DNA of 64,000 nucleotides from Clostridia bacterium. Lineage in GTDB: Bacteria; Bacillota; Clostridia; Oscillospirales; Acutalibacteraceae. The DNA lies in the NCBI GenBank assembly GCA_017466365.1, contig JAFTUG010000011.1, positions 1 to 64,000 on the forward strand, given 5' to 3'. Within the stretch, counting starts at the first letter, position 1, and each line of letters starts with the position of its first letter. The notes beneath the pieces are model-generated. The model was not told the DNA's origin. It saw nothing but the letters and a program-made list of their open reading frames with translations, and searched no databases. This document shows positions 26,442 to 35,627 of the stretch, in pieces. The position numbers and the translations under genes are program-made.

Positions 26442-27737
26442 TTACTTAACAGGCCAAAATTCGTCGGTAAGGTCTGACTTTATTCCGGTTTCGTCTTTTT
26501 CAAAGCAATCGGCTAAAATTTCCCAGCCCGAATTGAGAGCCTCTTCAAGCGAGAGATTAACCGATAAATCCATGAGCCTGTTTTCAAAAAGCCTGCCGTA
26601 TTTCAGCAGCTTTTCATCCCAGCGGCTCATTGCAAAGCCCATGTTTTTCTTTTCCAATGTTTCTTTATAAGAAGAATACATGCGAATCATTGCATCCATG
26701 AGAGCACGGTGGTCTTTACGGGTTTTGCCGTTTACGTTTTGCTTAAGTCGTGAAAGCGAGCCGAAGGGTTCGATTCGTCCGCCTTTAAGATAATACTGAC
26801 CTTCCGTAATATAACCCGTATTATCGGGAACGGGGTGTGTTACGTCGTCACCGGGCATTGTTGTAACGGCAAGAACGGTAACGGAGCCGGAATCCGCAAA
26901 GTCAACAGCCTTTTCGTAACGTGAAGCAAGCTGCGAATAAAGGTCGCCGGGGTAGCCTCGGTTGGAAGGAACCTGCTCCTGAGTAATGGCAATCTCCTTC
27001 ATGGCATCGGCAAAGTTGGTCATATCGGTAAGAAGCACCAATACATCCTTATTCTGCAAAGCAAACTGCTCCGCAACAGCCAGAGCCATATCGGGAATCA
27101 TCATGCATTCAACGGTGGGGTCGGATGCGGTATGAATAAACATAACCGTTTTGCTCAATGCCCCGCCCTTTGAAAGCTCATCTTTAAAATAAAGAAAATC
27201 GTCATATTTAAGACCCATGCCGCCCAGAACGATTACATCCGCCTCTGCCTGCATGGCAATACGGGCAAGAAGCTGGTTATAAGGCTCGCCCGAAATCGAG
27301 AAAATCGGCAGCTTCTGCGAAACAACCAAGGTGTTGAACATATCAATCATGGGGATATTTGTTCTCATCATTCGGTTGGCAAGAATGCGTCGTGTGGGGT
27401 TGACGGAAGGGCCGCCGATGGGCTTCATGTTTTCGGTAAGCATCGGCCCTTTATCTCTCGGCTCGCCCGAGCCGTTAAAGATTCTGCCGAGCAAATCCTC
27501 GCTGAAGGATACACGCATTTCTCTGCCCAAAAAACGAACCTCGTCGCCCGTGGAAACGCCCTGACCGCCTGCAAAAACCTGAAGCGAAACAATATCGCCC
27601 TCAATCTTGTTGACCTGTGCAAGCGATTTTCCGAAACGTGTGTTTATCTGTGCCAGCTCATTGTAGCGGACACCTGTTGCCTTTACAGTGATAACGTTTC
27701 CGGTGATGGATTCAATTCGGTTAAATACTTTGTTCAT
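26442..27737 (-). CDS. ntpB: V-type ATPase subunit B
   Basis: A 431-aa non-catalytic nucleotide-binding subunit alternating with subunit A in the head. Recognisable blocks are [39 protein letters not shown], the degenerate P-loop region [14 protein letters not shown], and [15 protein letters not shown] plus [24 protein letters not shown] 27737 is preferred over a GTG six bases earlier that overlaps the subunit A stop. It lies two bases after subunit A. Confidence 0.95.
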   Translation of the reverse strand: MNKVFNRIESITGNVITVKATGVRYNELAQINTRFGKSLAQVNKIEGDIVSLQVFAGGQGVSTGDEVRFLGREMRVSFSEDLLGRIFNGSGEPRDKGPMLTENMKPIGGPSVNPTRRILANRMMRTNIPMIDMFNTLVVSQKLPIFSISGEPYNQLLARIAMQAEADVIVLGGMGLKYDDFLYFKDELSKGGALSKTVMFIHTASDPTVECMMIPDMALAVAEQFALQNKDVLVLLTDMTNFADAMKEIAITQEQVPSNRGYPGDLYSQLASRYEKAVDFADSGSVTVLAVTTMPGDDVTHPVPDNTGYITEGQYYLKGGRIEPFGSLSRLKQNVNGKTRKDHRALMDAMIRMYSSYKETLEKKNMGFAMSRWDEKLLKYGRLFENRLMDLSVNLSLEEALNSGWEILADCFEKDETGIKSDLTDEFWPVK

Positions 27738-27739
27738 TC

Positions 27740-29509
27740 TCACTCACCGTCCTTTAACAAAAGCTCTGCCTCGCCGCCGATTTTTCCGCCGTGCTCATTA
27801 TAAAGCGCATCGATTTCCGCCTCAACGTTTTTAAAAGCATCGCTTTCAAATTCTGTATAATTCCAGTCTATAAATTTTTGACGCATGCGGTTAAAGAAGC
27901 CTCTCGCTTCGTCCTTATCGCTTACAGCATATTCGCTGCCCAAAACATATATCAGCTTATCGGTAACATAACGCTGACGTGCTGTGCCGCAGTTTGCATC
28001 AACCAAATCAAAAGAGTTTTGCTGAAGATAAACCGCATCGAGCATTTCCGATTTAAGATAAACCACATAGTCGGAAAGGCTTGTGCCCTCCTCGCCGACA
28101 ACCTTCATCATCGAACCGATTTCAACACCGTGATGAAGAATGTTCATGCAGAACGAGCATTTTTTGCTGTTCGTAACGGTCTCGTATTTAGACCATGAAA
28201 TCAGCGGGTCGATTGCAGGATATTTTCTTGCATCGGAGCGTTCACGGGAAAGACCGTGGAATGCACCTACAACCTTCAGGGTTGCCTGCGTTACGGGCTC
28301 TTCAAAGTTACCGCCTGCAGGAGAAACGGTGCCGCCGATTGTAACGGAGCCTGTGCTTCCGTCAGGCAAGCGGACATAACCGGCTCTTTCATAAAAAGCG
28401 GCAATATATGATTCAAGATATGCGGGGAATGCCTCTTCACCCGGAATTTCTTCAAGTCTGCCCGACATTTCACGAAGAGCCTGCGCCCAACGTGAGGTTG
28501 AGTCGGCAAGAAGCAAAACATTAAGCCCCATTTGACGGTAATACTCCGCAAGAGTTACCGAGGTATAAACCGATGCTTCTCGTGAGGCAACAGGCATTGA
28601 TGAGGTGTTGCAGATGATGATTGTGCGTTCCATAAGCGAACGTCCCGTTTTCGGGTCTGTAAGCTCGGGGAATTCAGTCAGAGTTTCAACAACCTCGCCT
28701 GCACGTTCACCGCAGGCTGCGATAATAACAATATCAACATCGGCATATTTTGAGGTGGTATGCTGCAAAACGGTTTTGCCCGCGCCGAAGGGTCCGGGAG
28801 TGCAGTAGGTTCCGCCCTTTGCAACGGGGAAGAAGGAGTCGATAAGACGCACCTTTGTTTCCATTGTTTCAACGGGTGCAAGCCTTTCGCTGTAGCAATT
28901 TACGGCTCTTTTAACGGGCCACTTGAATGACATGGAAACGGGAATTTCCCTGCCTCTTTCGTCAGCTAAAACCGCAACTGTTTCGTTTACGGTGTATTCG
29001 CCTTTTTCTGCGATTGATTTCAGGATGTAATTTCCGAGCAGATAAAAGGGAATGAAAATTTTATGAGTGAACGGTCCTTCGGGAACTGTTCCGATATATT
29101 CGCCTGCACGCAAGGTATCGCCGATTTTTGCGGTGGGTGTAAACTCCCATTTTTTCTCCGCATTGAGTCCGTCTGCATAAACGCCTCGCTCCAAAAACCA
29201 GCCTGCCTGCTCTGCCAATACGGGCAGCGGATTCTGAAGTCCGTCATAAACCTGACCGAGCAAGCCGGGACCGAGCTGTGCCGACAGCATATCGCCCGTG
29301 AACTCAACTTCATCGCCGCATTTTATGCCGCCCGTCATTTCGTAGACCTGAATCTGCGCAATGTTTCCTCGGATGCGGATAACCTCGCTCTTAAGCGCCG
29401 TATCATCTACTTTAACATAACATATTTCATTCATGGAAACATTGCCTTCAAATTCAACAGACACCAAGTTTCCGTTAATGCTTACAACCTTGCCTTTATT
29501 TTCGGTCAT
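27740..29509 (-). CDS. ntpA: V-type ATPase catalytic subunit A
   Basis: A 589-aa catalytic subunit that couples ATP hydrolysis or synthesis to rotation. The Walker A reads [12 protein letters not shown], followed by the V-type block [18 protein letters not shown] and [26 protein letters not shown]. The roughly 80-residue non-homologous insertion typical of subunit A ([12 protein letters not shown] region) is present. Its ATG overlaps the DUF2764 stop as ATGA. Confidence 0.97.
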   Translation of the reverse strand: MTENKGKVVSINGNLVSVEFEGNVSMNEICYVKVDDTALKSEVIRIRGNIAQIQVYEMTGGIKCGDEVEFTGDMLSAQLGPGLLGQVYDGLQNPLPVLAEQAGWFLERGVYADGLNAEKKWEFTPTAKIGDTLRAGEYIGTVPEGPFTHKIFIPFYLLGNYILKSIAEKGEYTVNETVAVLADERGREIPVSMSFKWPVKRAVNCYSERLAPVETMETKVRLIDSFFPVAKGGTYCTPGPFGAGKTVLQHTTSKYADVDIVIIAACGERAGEVVETLTEFPELTDPKTGRSLMERTIIICNTSSMPVASREASVYTSVTLAEYYRQMGLNVLLLADSTSRWAQALREMSGRLEEIPGEEAFPAYLESYIAAFYERAGYVRLPDGSTGSVTIGGTVSPAGGNFEEPVTQATLKVVGAFHGLSRERSDARKYPAIDPLISWSKYETVTNSKKCSFCMNILHHGVEIGSMMKVVGEEGTSLSDYVVYLKSEMLDAVYLQQNSFDLVDANCGTARQRYVTDKLIYVLGSEYAVSDKDEARGFFNRMRQKFIDWNYTEFESDAFKNVEAEIDALYNEHGGKIGGEAELLLKDGE

Positions 29510-30063
29510 TGTATAACCTCCGATCTGTCTCCGTTCATAATGGAGTTATAAATATTTCTGTATGCGGCTTTTCCCGTCTCCGCATCAAACTGTCTTATCC
29601 GCAAAATCAGCTTCAATTTAAGCCCGTAATAAAACACAAATTCATCCGAAAAGCTATCCATTGGTCGGAGTGTTTCCAAAAACTCCAAACGGTATTGATT
29701 GAGAAGCTTTTCCGCCTCCAGAGGGCTTTGGGCTTCCGCCGCCGTGCTTGCCGCCTTTATCAGCCCGACGGGCAGGGGTTCATTCCCCGTATCAAACGGC
29801 TTTTTCATTTTTTCCGCACGCACTTTGGCAAGTGCGAGCCTTAAACCGCGCTCGTTTTTATTCCATGCTTCAATCAGAGCAGAGCTTGATTTTTCATGGT
29901 CTCTCGGCGGTATAAGCGATAATTTGCTCAATTCCTTCTGTGCCTTTTTTCCTAAAAAATGATTACACAATTCCAGAAAACGTTCCTCCGTAACGGGCAG
30001 AGGAGTGTTTTCGCCTATTCCGTCCAAAGAAGGCAATTGCGATATCAGATAATATTCAGCCAT
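29506..30063 (-). CDS. DUF2764 family V-ATPase-associated protein
   Basis: A 185-aa helical protein starting MAEYYLISQLPSLDG, the hallmark beginning of the DUF2764 family. That family is found between subunits E and A in V-ATPase operons of Bacteroidetes, spirochaetes, chlamydiae and some Clostridia. No separate subunit C or F gene is present, so it may take the place of a C-like connector between stalk and membrane rotor (inference). It lies two bases after subunit E and overlaps subunit A by four bases, consistent with fixed stoichiometric expression. Confidence 0.82.
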   Translation of the reverse strand: MAEYYLISQLPSLDGIGENTPLPVTEERFLELCNHFLGKKAQKELSKLSLIPPRDHEKSSSALIEAWNKNERGLRLALAKVRAEKMKKPFDTGNEPLPVGLIKAASTAAEAQSPLEAEKLLNQYRLEFLETLRPMDSFSDEFVFYYGLKLKLILRIRQFDAETGKAAYRNIYNSIMNGDRSEVIQ

Positions 30064-30065
30064 AA

Positions 30066-30674
30066 TTATTCAGCCTCTTTCAAAAGCTCCGTAACCTTGG
30101 GGCTCAAATAGTTTGAAAGCATATCCGTAACAGCCTCTGCGGAGAAATCGTAATAAGCTGCACCGTTATTTGCGGCAATTCGGAAGCCGCCGTCAAAATT
30201 ATCGTTTGCTTTAAGAGTAACGCCCTTTGAGAGCTTCTCTTTAAGCGCTGCAAGTGCGGTTTCTTCAAGCGATTTCAAATCGTTACCGTTCAAAATCACC
30301 GCTATATCCTCTGCATCAGGCTTGGCTGCCCAGCCCTCAACAACCTTTATGATAAGCTGTGCCAACGCATCCGACGAATAAACCGCATTAACGCCTTCGC
30401 CTGCAATGGCTTTAAGCTCTCTCGCAACACTTTCTCTGAAAGAAATAAGCAGATTGCGGCCAGCCTGACGTATGGCATCCTCGCTCGACTTCACCATTCT
30501 TTCATTTTCGTTTTTGGCATTAAGCAGGATTTTATCTGCCTGCGCCTGTGCATCCGAAATAATTTTTTCCGCCTGTGCTTTCGCAGCATCAACTATGGAT
30601 TTTGCCTCGGTTTCCGCCGCATCTACGCCGTCCTTCTTAATCTGGTCGATAAGCTCCTGTAACTGTATTTCCAT
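30066..30674 (-). CDS. ntpE: V-type ATPase peripheral-stalk subunit E
   Basis: A 202-aa protein. The N-terminal 85 residues form an Ala/Lys/Glu coiled coil (VDAAKAQAEKIISDAQAQADK) that makes the stator stalk; the C-terminal domain binds the head. It is the first gene of the operon, with AGGAGAAG before ATG 30674. The partner coiled-coil subunit G/H is not encoded in the operon; subunit E may pair with another protein or itself. Confidence 0.88.
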   Translation of the reverse strand: MEIQLQELIDQIKKDGVDAAETEAKSIVDAAKAQAEKIISDAQAQADKILLNAKNENERMVKSSEDAIRQAGRNLLISFRESVARELKAIAGEGVNAVYSSDALAQLIIKVVEGWAAKPDAEDIAVILNGNDLKSLEETALAALKEKLSKGVTLKANDNFDGGFRIAANNGAAYYDFSAEAVTDMLSNYLSPKVTELLKEAE

Positions 30675-30868
30675 AACACTTCTCCTTTTAAGAATTGTTT
30701 CTGTTTATATTGTTTTAAAATTTCTTTAATTATAAATTATGTCACATATTATTAAAAATTTCAATAGTTTGAAAGTGATTTTTTTACCCTCATAAGGAAA
30801 AAAGTGTTACGGTAAATGCTTATATTTTAATTTGTTACAAAAAAATGCCGTATAGCTACAGATACGGT

Positions 30869-30953
30869 GCAGGGCAGGATTACCTCACCCCGCCGTATCG
30901 GTGAAACACCGATAATTTCAAAAATGCTTCGGCGGCTTGGGTCAAGCCGCCCT
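30869..30953 (+). repeat. 85-bp direct repeat, left copy flanking the LRR gene
   Basis: Matches 34969-35053 in 84 of 85 positions (single A/G change in GTGAAACACC). Contains two hairpins: ATCGGTG-AAA-CACCGAT and GGCGGCTTG-GGT-CAAGCCGCC. The copies bracket the LRR gene, and each lies in an intergenic region. Confidence 0.9.
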
Positions 30954-30994
30954 ACGGTTACAAATTTCATATGTTCGCTGCGCAAAAACGAATA

Positions 30995-31044
30995 ACCTCT
31001 CCGTCATTTTCTTGCGAAAATGCCGCCTCCCCCGAGTGGGAGGC
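30995..31044 (-). repeat. GC-rich hairpin-forming intergenic repeat, copy 2
   Basis: ACCTCTCCGTC, a TTGCGAAAA block and GCCTCCCCCGAGTGGGAGGC, related to the element at 88-132 in reverse orientation and to 60448-60503. It lies in the 643-bp gap between the V-ATPase operon and the LRR gene, which otherwise holds the 85-bp repeat and the structured element at 31156. Confidence 0.5.
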
Positions 31045-31155
31045 AATTCACCGCCCTGCGATTTTCCGAAATGCATTTGTTGCATTGGATTATATCAGAA
31101 TATTTCTCCATTAATAATTATTGAAAAATGATAAATAAGGTGATATACTATTCGT

Positions 31156-31246
31156 GCGACATAGTTTAATATTCCCCAGAACAGGCATACTTTTGGTAAA
31201 AACGTATGCCTTGATGTCATATCCTGTTTTGGGTAAACTGTGTCGC
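31156..31246 (+). other. 91-nt nested inverted repeat in the LRR gene leader
   Basis: Three stems nest about one axis: outer GCGACATAGTTTA (31156-31168) with TAAACTGTGTCGC (31234-31246, one G-U); middle CCCCAGAACAGG with CCTGTTTTGGG; inner AGGCATAC with GTATGCCT. It could be a structured leader RNA or a small mobile palindrome. It lies 71 bp upstream of the LRR start and is followed by a terminator-like hairpin. Confidence 0.6.
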
Positions 31247-31270
31247 AACAGAAGTCAGGCTGCGTTTTTC

Positions 31271-31298
31271 GTGCGTAGCTTCGGCTGCGCACTTTTTG
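31271..31298 (+). terminator. Terminator-like hairpin just before the LRR gene
   Basis: GTGCGTAGC-TTCG-GCTGCGCAC followed by TTTTT: a stable tetraloop stem and U run, only 20 bp before the start codon at 31318. Its position suggests attenuation of the LRR gene, or termination of a short leader RNA made from the 91-nt palindrome upstream. Confidence 0.55.
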
Positions 31299-31317
31299 AT
31301 TTGTGGAGGTTATGTTG

Positions 31318-34300
31318 ATGAGAAAGGCATTTAAAAAGGCAATTGCGGTTTTGCTTGTTACCGTAATGGTTTTCGGTGCAGCACCGCTTGCAGGATTTGT
31401 GGGTCTTGACCTGCCAGAATTTGGCGGGTTAAAAAAGATTACAGATTCTGTATCGAATTTCTTGGATAGTTTTAAAACCAAAGCGGAAGCGTCAACGGAA
31501 TACACAAGCGGTTATTATACATATACCATTGATGAAAAAGGATACGTTACTATTGTTAAATGCCAAGAATCGGTTATAGGCAATATCACTCTTCCATCTA
31601 CTATTGATAACTATCCTGTAACAACTATCGGTAATTCTGCATTCAGTTATTGCTACAAACTCACAAGCATAAAAATATCCAATGGTATAACAAGCATTGA
31701 TCATTCAGCTTTCTACCGTTGCACTAGTCTTACAACTATAGAAATACCCGATAGCGTAACCAACATAGGCGATGGTGCTTTCTCGGATTGTACTAGTCTT
31801 ACAAGCATAGTAATCCCTAATTGTGTAACAAGCATAGGCAAATCAACATTCAATGGTTGCACCAATGCTAGATATATAGAAATCCCAGATAGTATAATAA
31901 GTATTGGAGATTCAGCATTTAGAAATTGTAGCAACCTTGCAAATATAAGGATTCCTGATAATGTAACAACCATAGGTGATTATGTATTCGCTGGTTGCAC
32001 TAGTCTTACAACTATAGAAATACCCGATAGCGTAACCAACATAGGCGATGGTGCATTCGCTGGTTGCGCTAATATCAATTATATTGAAATTCCCGAGAGT
32101 GTTGTATGCATAGGTAACCATGCGTTTCAAGGCTGTGACAGTTTAAAAAATGTAACCATTCCAAGTAGCGTAACAAGTATAGGTGAAGGCTCATTTAGAT
32201 CATGTAGCAACCTTGTGGGTATAAATGTTGACTTTAAAAACACACAATACTCAAGCGACGAATATGGGATTCTTTTTAACAAAAACAAAACAGAATTGCT
32301 TCAGTATCCTAATGGCAACACCAAAACAAGCTATGTAATGCCCGATAGTGTAACCATCATAGATGATTATGCATTTCTCGATTGTTCAAATCTTACAACC
32401 ATAAAAATATCTAATAGTGTTACAAGTATAGGCGAGGGGGCGTTTGACGGTTGCTCCAAAATTAAGAATATAACAATCCCTAATGGTGTAACAAGTATAG
32501 ATTTTGGTACATTTAGAAACTGCAACAACCTCACTAGCATAATATTGCATAATGGTATAATAAGAATATCTATGTATGCATTCTTTTCTTGTGATAATCT
32601 TACAAATATAGAAATCCCTAACAATATTACCTCGATTGGTTACTGTGCGTTTGGTCGTTGCTACAATCTTAAAGATGTTTATTTTACTGGAACAGAAGAA
32701 AAATGGAGTGAAATATCAATAGATTCAAATAACGACCCCCTTCTTAATGCCAAGATTCATTTTAACAGTATTTTAAAGGATAACCAAACCGAGGTAACTG
32801 GGTTATCTTTTTGTTGCAACAAAATCCAAATGACCGACAGTGCAATGCTTATAGAGGCGACAGTATATCCCGAAACTGCCGAAAACAAAGAGATTATTTG
32901 GTCATCAAGTAATCCCAATGTAGCAATTTTTCAAAATGATTCAATCGGTGTTTTAACCGCCATTGGAGACGGTTATACGGTTGTAACCGCCACAACGGTT
33001 GACGGCGGTTATTCAGATTTCTGCATTGTTTTCGTCGGCGATGAAACAATGGTTGTTTCAAGCAATGACGGTAATTCAATTGCCGAAGGTAAAACGCATG
33101 AGTTTATGGTTTCGCTTATAGATTTAGACAGCCTTGAACTGACAGATTCAGGACAAATCAGCTTTACCAAACCGTCGTCCGAAACAAACGGCAATATTAA
33201 TTTTGTTGTTGAAAATAATTCTGTAGCAAAAATCAGTTCAATAGAAAATACAGATAATATCATAAAGTTGAAAATTCAAGGTGTTTCTTCGGGTACTACT
33301 TATGTTACAATGACAAACAGTAAAACTCACGAAGAAAAATATTTACCGATTTATGTGTATGACGGAGAAAATACATTCTATGCAGATTCAGTTCCGAAAT
33401 ATATTGATATTTATGGTGAAACAAAAAACTTTAATCACAACGGACTTAAAATTTATGATTATGAGTACACGGAGAACGGAGACGGATCAACTGATGTAAG
33501 CTTCAATGTATACAGCAGCAACACTAACTGTGGTTCTGTTGAAGTTTATGATTCAGAGGGTAATCTTAAAAGCAGTTATATGATTGAGCCGTTTCATGGA
33601 GGCGATCCCACGGGATTTTGGGACAATCTCGAATTAATGGGACAAACTGTTGTTGTTTTAGTCAATTTGGATCTTTATAACGACACCAATCCGGTTTGTT
33701 CAACCAAAACTTCAATTTCCGCCACCATTCCGAAAGACGGCTACATAAAAATAACAAATGATATTTCGGATTCCGATGTCTGTCTTCTTTACAATATCGT
33801 TACTCTTGCAATCAAATGTATTGATTTTCAAAAAACTGAAATAGATTTAGCAAGTGATGTACCGAAAGTGGCAGAAGAAGCGAGTAAAAAATTAATCAAT
33901 GAGATTTTAGGTGCTTCCGGAAAAACAATAAAAGGAATTTTGAATAAAATAATTAAAAAGCTTGATATTCCCAATGCAACTTTAAACACAAAAGATATTT
34001 TGGAACTTATTCAAACTTTGTTTGATAACCTAAATATTGATTTTGGAGAGATTTTCTTAGAGTCAATTGAAAAGGTTTGCGTTGAAAAACTTGCCGATAT
34101 ATTGATAGAGCGTTTAGGTGTTTACGGAAAAACAGTTAAAGGTCTTTTCGCTTTTAACGAAGGCTTGCAAATTTACAATTTGGGAGAAGCTTGTCACGCG
34201 TCAACCTTCTCCGGGTCGGCATATATTTACGGTGAACAAAGCGATACAGATAAAAAAGTTTCAAACGGAATAATCTATGAAGGCGATATAGATACGGAAA

Positions 34301-34962
34301 CTATATTTAGAACATATGCAATTGCCTATGGTGACATTTATGTTGAAATGTCAACACTTTATGGTGCGGAAGATGTCGAATTTTACGATATTTCTCTTGT
34401 GAAAGACGGTGATACTGTTCAGCCTTCAGAGAAATCATCGGTTTATATTAAAATTCCTGAAGATTGGCAGGGCGATAAAATTAAAGTTTATCGTGTTACA
34501 ATGGATGGTGCTCAAATTGAATATGAAGATATGAACGCACACAGAGAAGATGGTTATATGGTTTTTGAAACAGATCATTTCAGTTATTATGCTTTAATTA
34601 ATGTGTTTGAGATGATTTCATCAATCCGTACCCCCTCAACAACAACCATCAGCTACGGCGACAGCATTATTCTTCATGCAGACTTGAGTGAAGATTTGCC
34701 GACCGGTTGGCATATCGACTGGTCTGTATCAAACGGTAACTTTGATTTTGAAGTGAGCAACAATGGCGCAGAATGCAAAATCACTCCGTCATCAAGCGGC
34801 GACACAATATTCACCGTAACGGTATATGATGCAAACAACAAGGTTGTCAGCGAAGATACGCAGGAAATGACCTCAAAAGCAGGCTTCTTTGATAAGATTA
34901 TCGCTTTCTTCAAGAAGCTTTTCGGTCTGACAAAAACCATTCCCGAGGTTTTTAAGTTTTAA
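31318..34962 (+). CDS. BspA-like leucine-rich repeat (LRR_5) surface protein
   Basis: A 1214-aa protein. ATG 31318 is chosen because GGAGG (31305-31309) is 8 bp upstream; ATG 31312 is too close. A basic N-terminus and hydrophobic stretch (MRKAFKKAIAVLLVTVMVFG) form the export signal. Roughly residues 80-460 are 23-residue LRR_5 units with the pattern TSIGxxAFxxCxxLTxIxIPxxV. A Big_2-like domain follows around 490-565. The rest is a large mixed region, then an Ig-like C-terminal domain and a short basic, hydrophobic end (FFDKIIAFFKKLFGL). Such proteins mediate adhesion or wall interactions. A 61-bp internal duplication shows recent repeat copying. No LPxTG sorting signal is seen. Confidence 0.88.
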   Translation: MRKAFKKAIAVLLVTVMVFGAAPLAGFVGLDLPEFGGLKKITDSVSNFLDSFKTKAEASTEYTSGYYTYTIDEKGYVTIVKCQESVIGNITLPSTIDNYPVTTIGNSAFSYCYKLTSIKISNGITSIDHSAFYRCTSLTTIEIPDSVTNIGDGAFSDCTSLTSIVIPNCVTSIGKSTFNGCTNARYIEIPDSIISIGDSAFRNCSNLANIRIPDNVTTIGDYVFAGCTSLTTIEIPDSVTNIGDGAFAGCANINYIEIPESVVCIGNHAFQGCDSLKNVTIPSSVTSIGEGSFRSCSNLVGINVDFKNTQYSSDEYGILFNKNKTELLQYPNGNTKTSYVMPDSVTIIDDYAFLDCSNLTTIKISNSVTSIGEGAFDGCSKIKNITIPNGVTSIDFGTFRNCNNLTSIILHNGIIRISMYAFFSCDNLTNIEIPNNITSIGYCAFGRCYNLKDVYFTGTEEKWSEISIDSNNDPLLNAKIHFNSILKDNQTEVTGLSFCCNKIQMTDSAMLIEATVYPETAENKEIIWSSSNPNVAIFQNDSIGVLTAIGDGYTVVTATTVDGGYSDFCIVFVGDETMVVSSNDGNSIAEGKTHEFMVSLIDLDSLELTDSGQISFTKPSSETNGNINFVVENNSVAKISSIENTDNIIKLKIQGVSSGTTYVTMTNSKTHEEKYLPIYVYDGENTFYADSVPKYIDIYGETKNFNHNGLKIYDYEYTENGDGSTDVSFNVYSSNTNCGSVEVYDSEGNLKSSYMIEPFHGGDPTGFWDNLELMGQTVVVLVNLDLYNDTNPVCSTKTSISATIPKDGYIKITNDISDSDVCLLYNIVTLAIKCIDFQKTEIDLASDVPKVAEEASKKLINEILGASGKTIKGILNKIIKKLDIPNATLNTKDILELIQTLFDNLNIDFGEIFLESIEKVCVEKLADILIERLGVYGKTVKGLFAFNEGLQIYNLGEACHASTFSGSAYIYGEQSDTDKKVSNGIIYEGDIDTETIFRTYAIAYGDIYVEMSTLYGAEDVEFYDISLVKDGDTVQPSEKSSVYIKIPEDWQGDKIKVYRVTMDGAQIEYEDMNAHREDGYMVFETDHFSYYALINVFEMISSIRTPSTTTISYGDSIILHADLSEDLPTGWHIDWSVSNGNFDFEVSNNGAECKITPSSSGDTIFTVTVYDANNKVVSEDTQEMTSKAGFFDKIIAFFKKLFGLTKTIPEVFKF
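31718..32054 (+). repeat. Identical 61-bp internal duplication within the LRR gene
   Basis: 31718-31778 and 31994-32054 are identical over 61 bp at an offset of 276 bp, exactly four 23-codon LRR units. Neighbouring repeats share only the protein pattern, so these two copies point to recent recombination or gene conversion in the array. Confidence 0.85.
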
Positions 34963-34968
34963 TTATGC

Positions 34969-35053
34969 GCAGGGCAGGATTACCTCACCCCGCCGTATCG
35001 GTGGAACACCGATAATTTCAAAAATGCTTCGGCGGCTTGGGTCAAGCCGCCCT
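34969..35053 (+). repeat. 85-bp direct repeat, right copy flanking the LRR gene
   Basis: Second copy of the element at 30869-30953, beginning 6 bp after the LRR stop. Its last hairpin (GGCGGCTTG / CAAGCCGCC) is followed by a T run here, so this copy can act as the LRR gene's terminator. Confidence 0.9.
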
Positions 35054-35090
35054 GTTTTTTCTTCATTTTTAACTTTTGAGTAAAATTTTA

Positions 35091-35124
35091 GGGTTCTGCA
35101 GGATATTAATTCCTGTAGAACCCC
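35091..35124. terminator. Terminator between the LRR gene and recombinase/spoVT
   Basis: Stem GGGTTCTGCAGGA / TCCTGTAGAACCC with one G-U pair and a short loop; it can serve both convergent transcripts. Confidence 0.65.
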
Positions 35125-35174
35125 TTGTTATATATTGTTTTACGCGGTCTGCGCTTTTTTTACAGCCCCTGTTT

Positions 35175-35627
35175 TCATTCTTCCATTTGTTTGCCGAGAA
35201 ACGATGCCGCAATCTGTGCAAGCTTTGTTTCCGTCTGCGTGGGGCATGAGCCGTTTTCGTTGAGAAGCATAACGAGTGAGCCCGAAATGTCGCCGCCGCC
35301 GATAATCGGAAAAATCACGGCTGCCTCTTTGTCAACGCCCTCAATCGGACGGATACGCTCGCTGTCAACACAGCAGACATAATTCTCGCGCCTCTCCATG
35401 ATGCTTTCAAGGCTCTGGCTGATTCTGCGGTCAAGCACCTCTTTTTTGGATATGCCTGCGCATGCGATAACGCTGTCACGGTCGGTGATGATAACCGCAA
35501 GACCCGTGCCTCTTGCAAGCACATCGGCATATTGAGCCGTAATCGAGGAAAGCTCGCCGATGGGTGAATATTTCTTGAATATAACCTCTCCGTCCGAATC
35601 CGTATAAATCTCCAACGGGTCGCCTTC
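35175..35627 (-). pseudogene. spoVT: 3' part of spoVT, separated from its start by the element
   Basis: The C-terminal 150 codons of spoVT: from EGDPLEIYTDSDGEVI through FKKYSPIGELSS, a GAF-like sensor domain, to the stop at 35175. The AbrB-type DNA-binding N-terminus is missing here and lies at 57311-57411. Joined at the shared 14-bp core the gene encodes 179 aa, the size of Bacillus SpoVT, a sporulation regulator active under sigma-G. In the present arrangement this piece is translated as the tail of the serine recombinase. Confidence 0.9.

Noticed and set aside
30869-35053. Composite transposon around the LRR gene
   Set aside because: The flanking 85-bp repeats encode no transposase and no target-site duplication could be seen.
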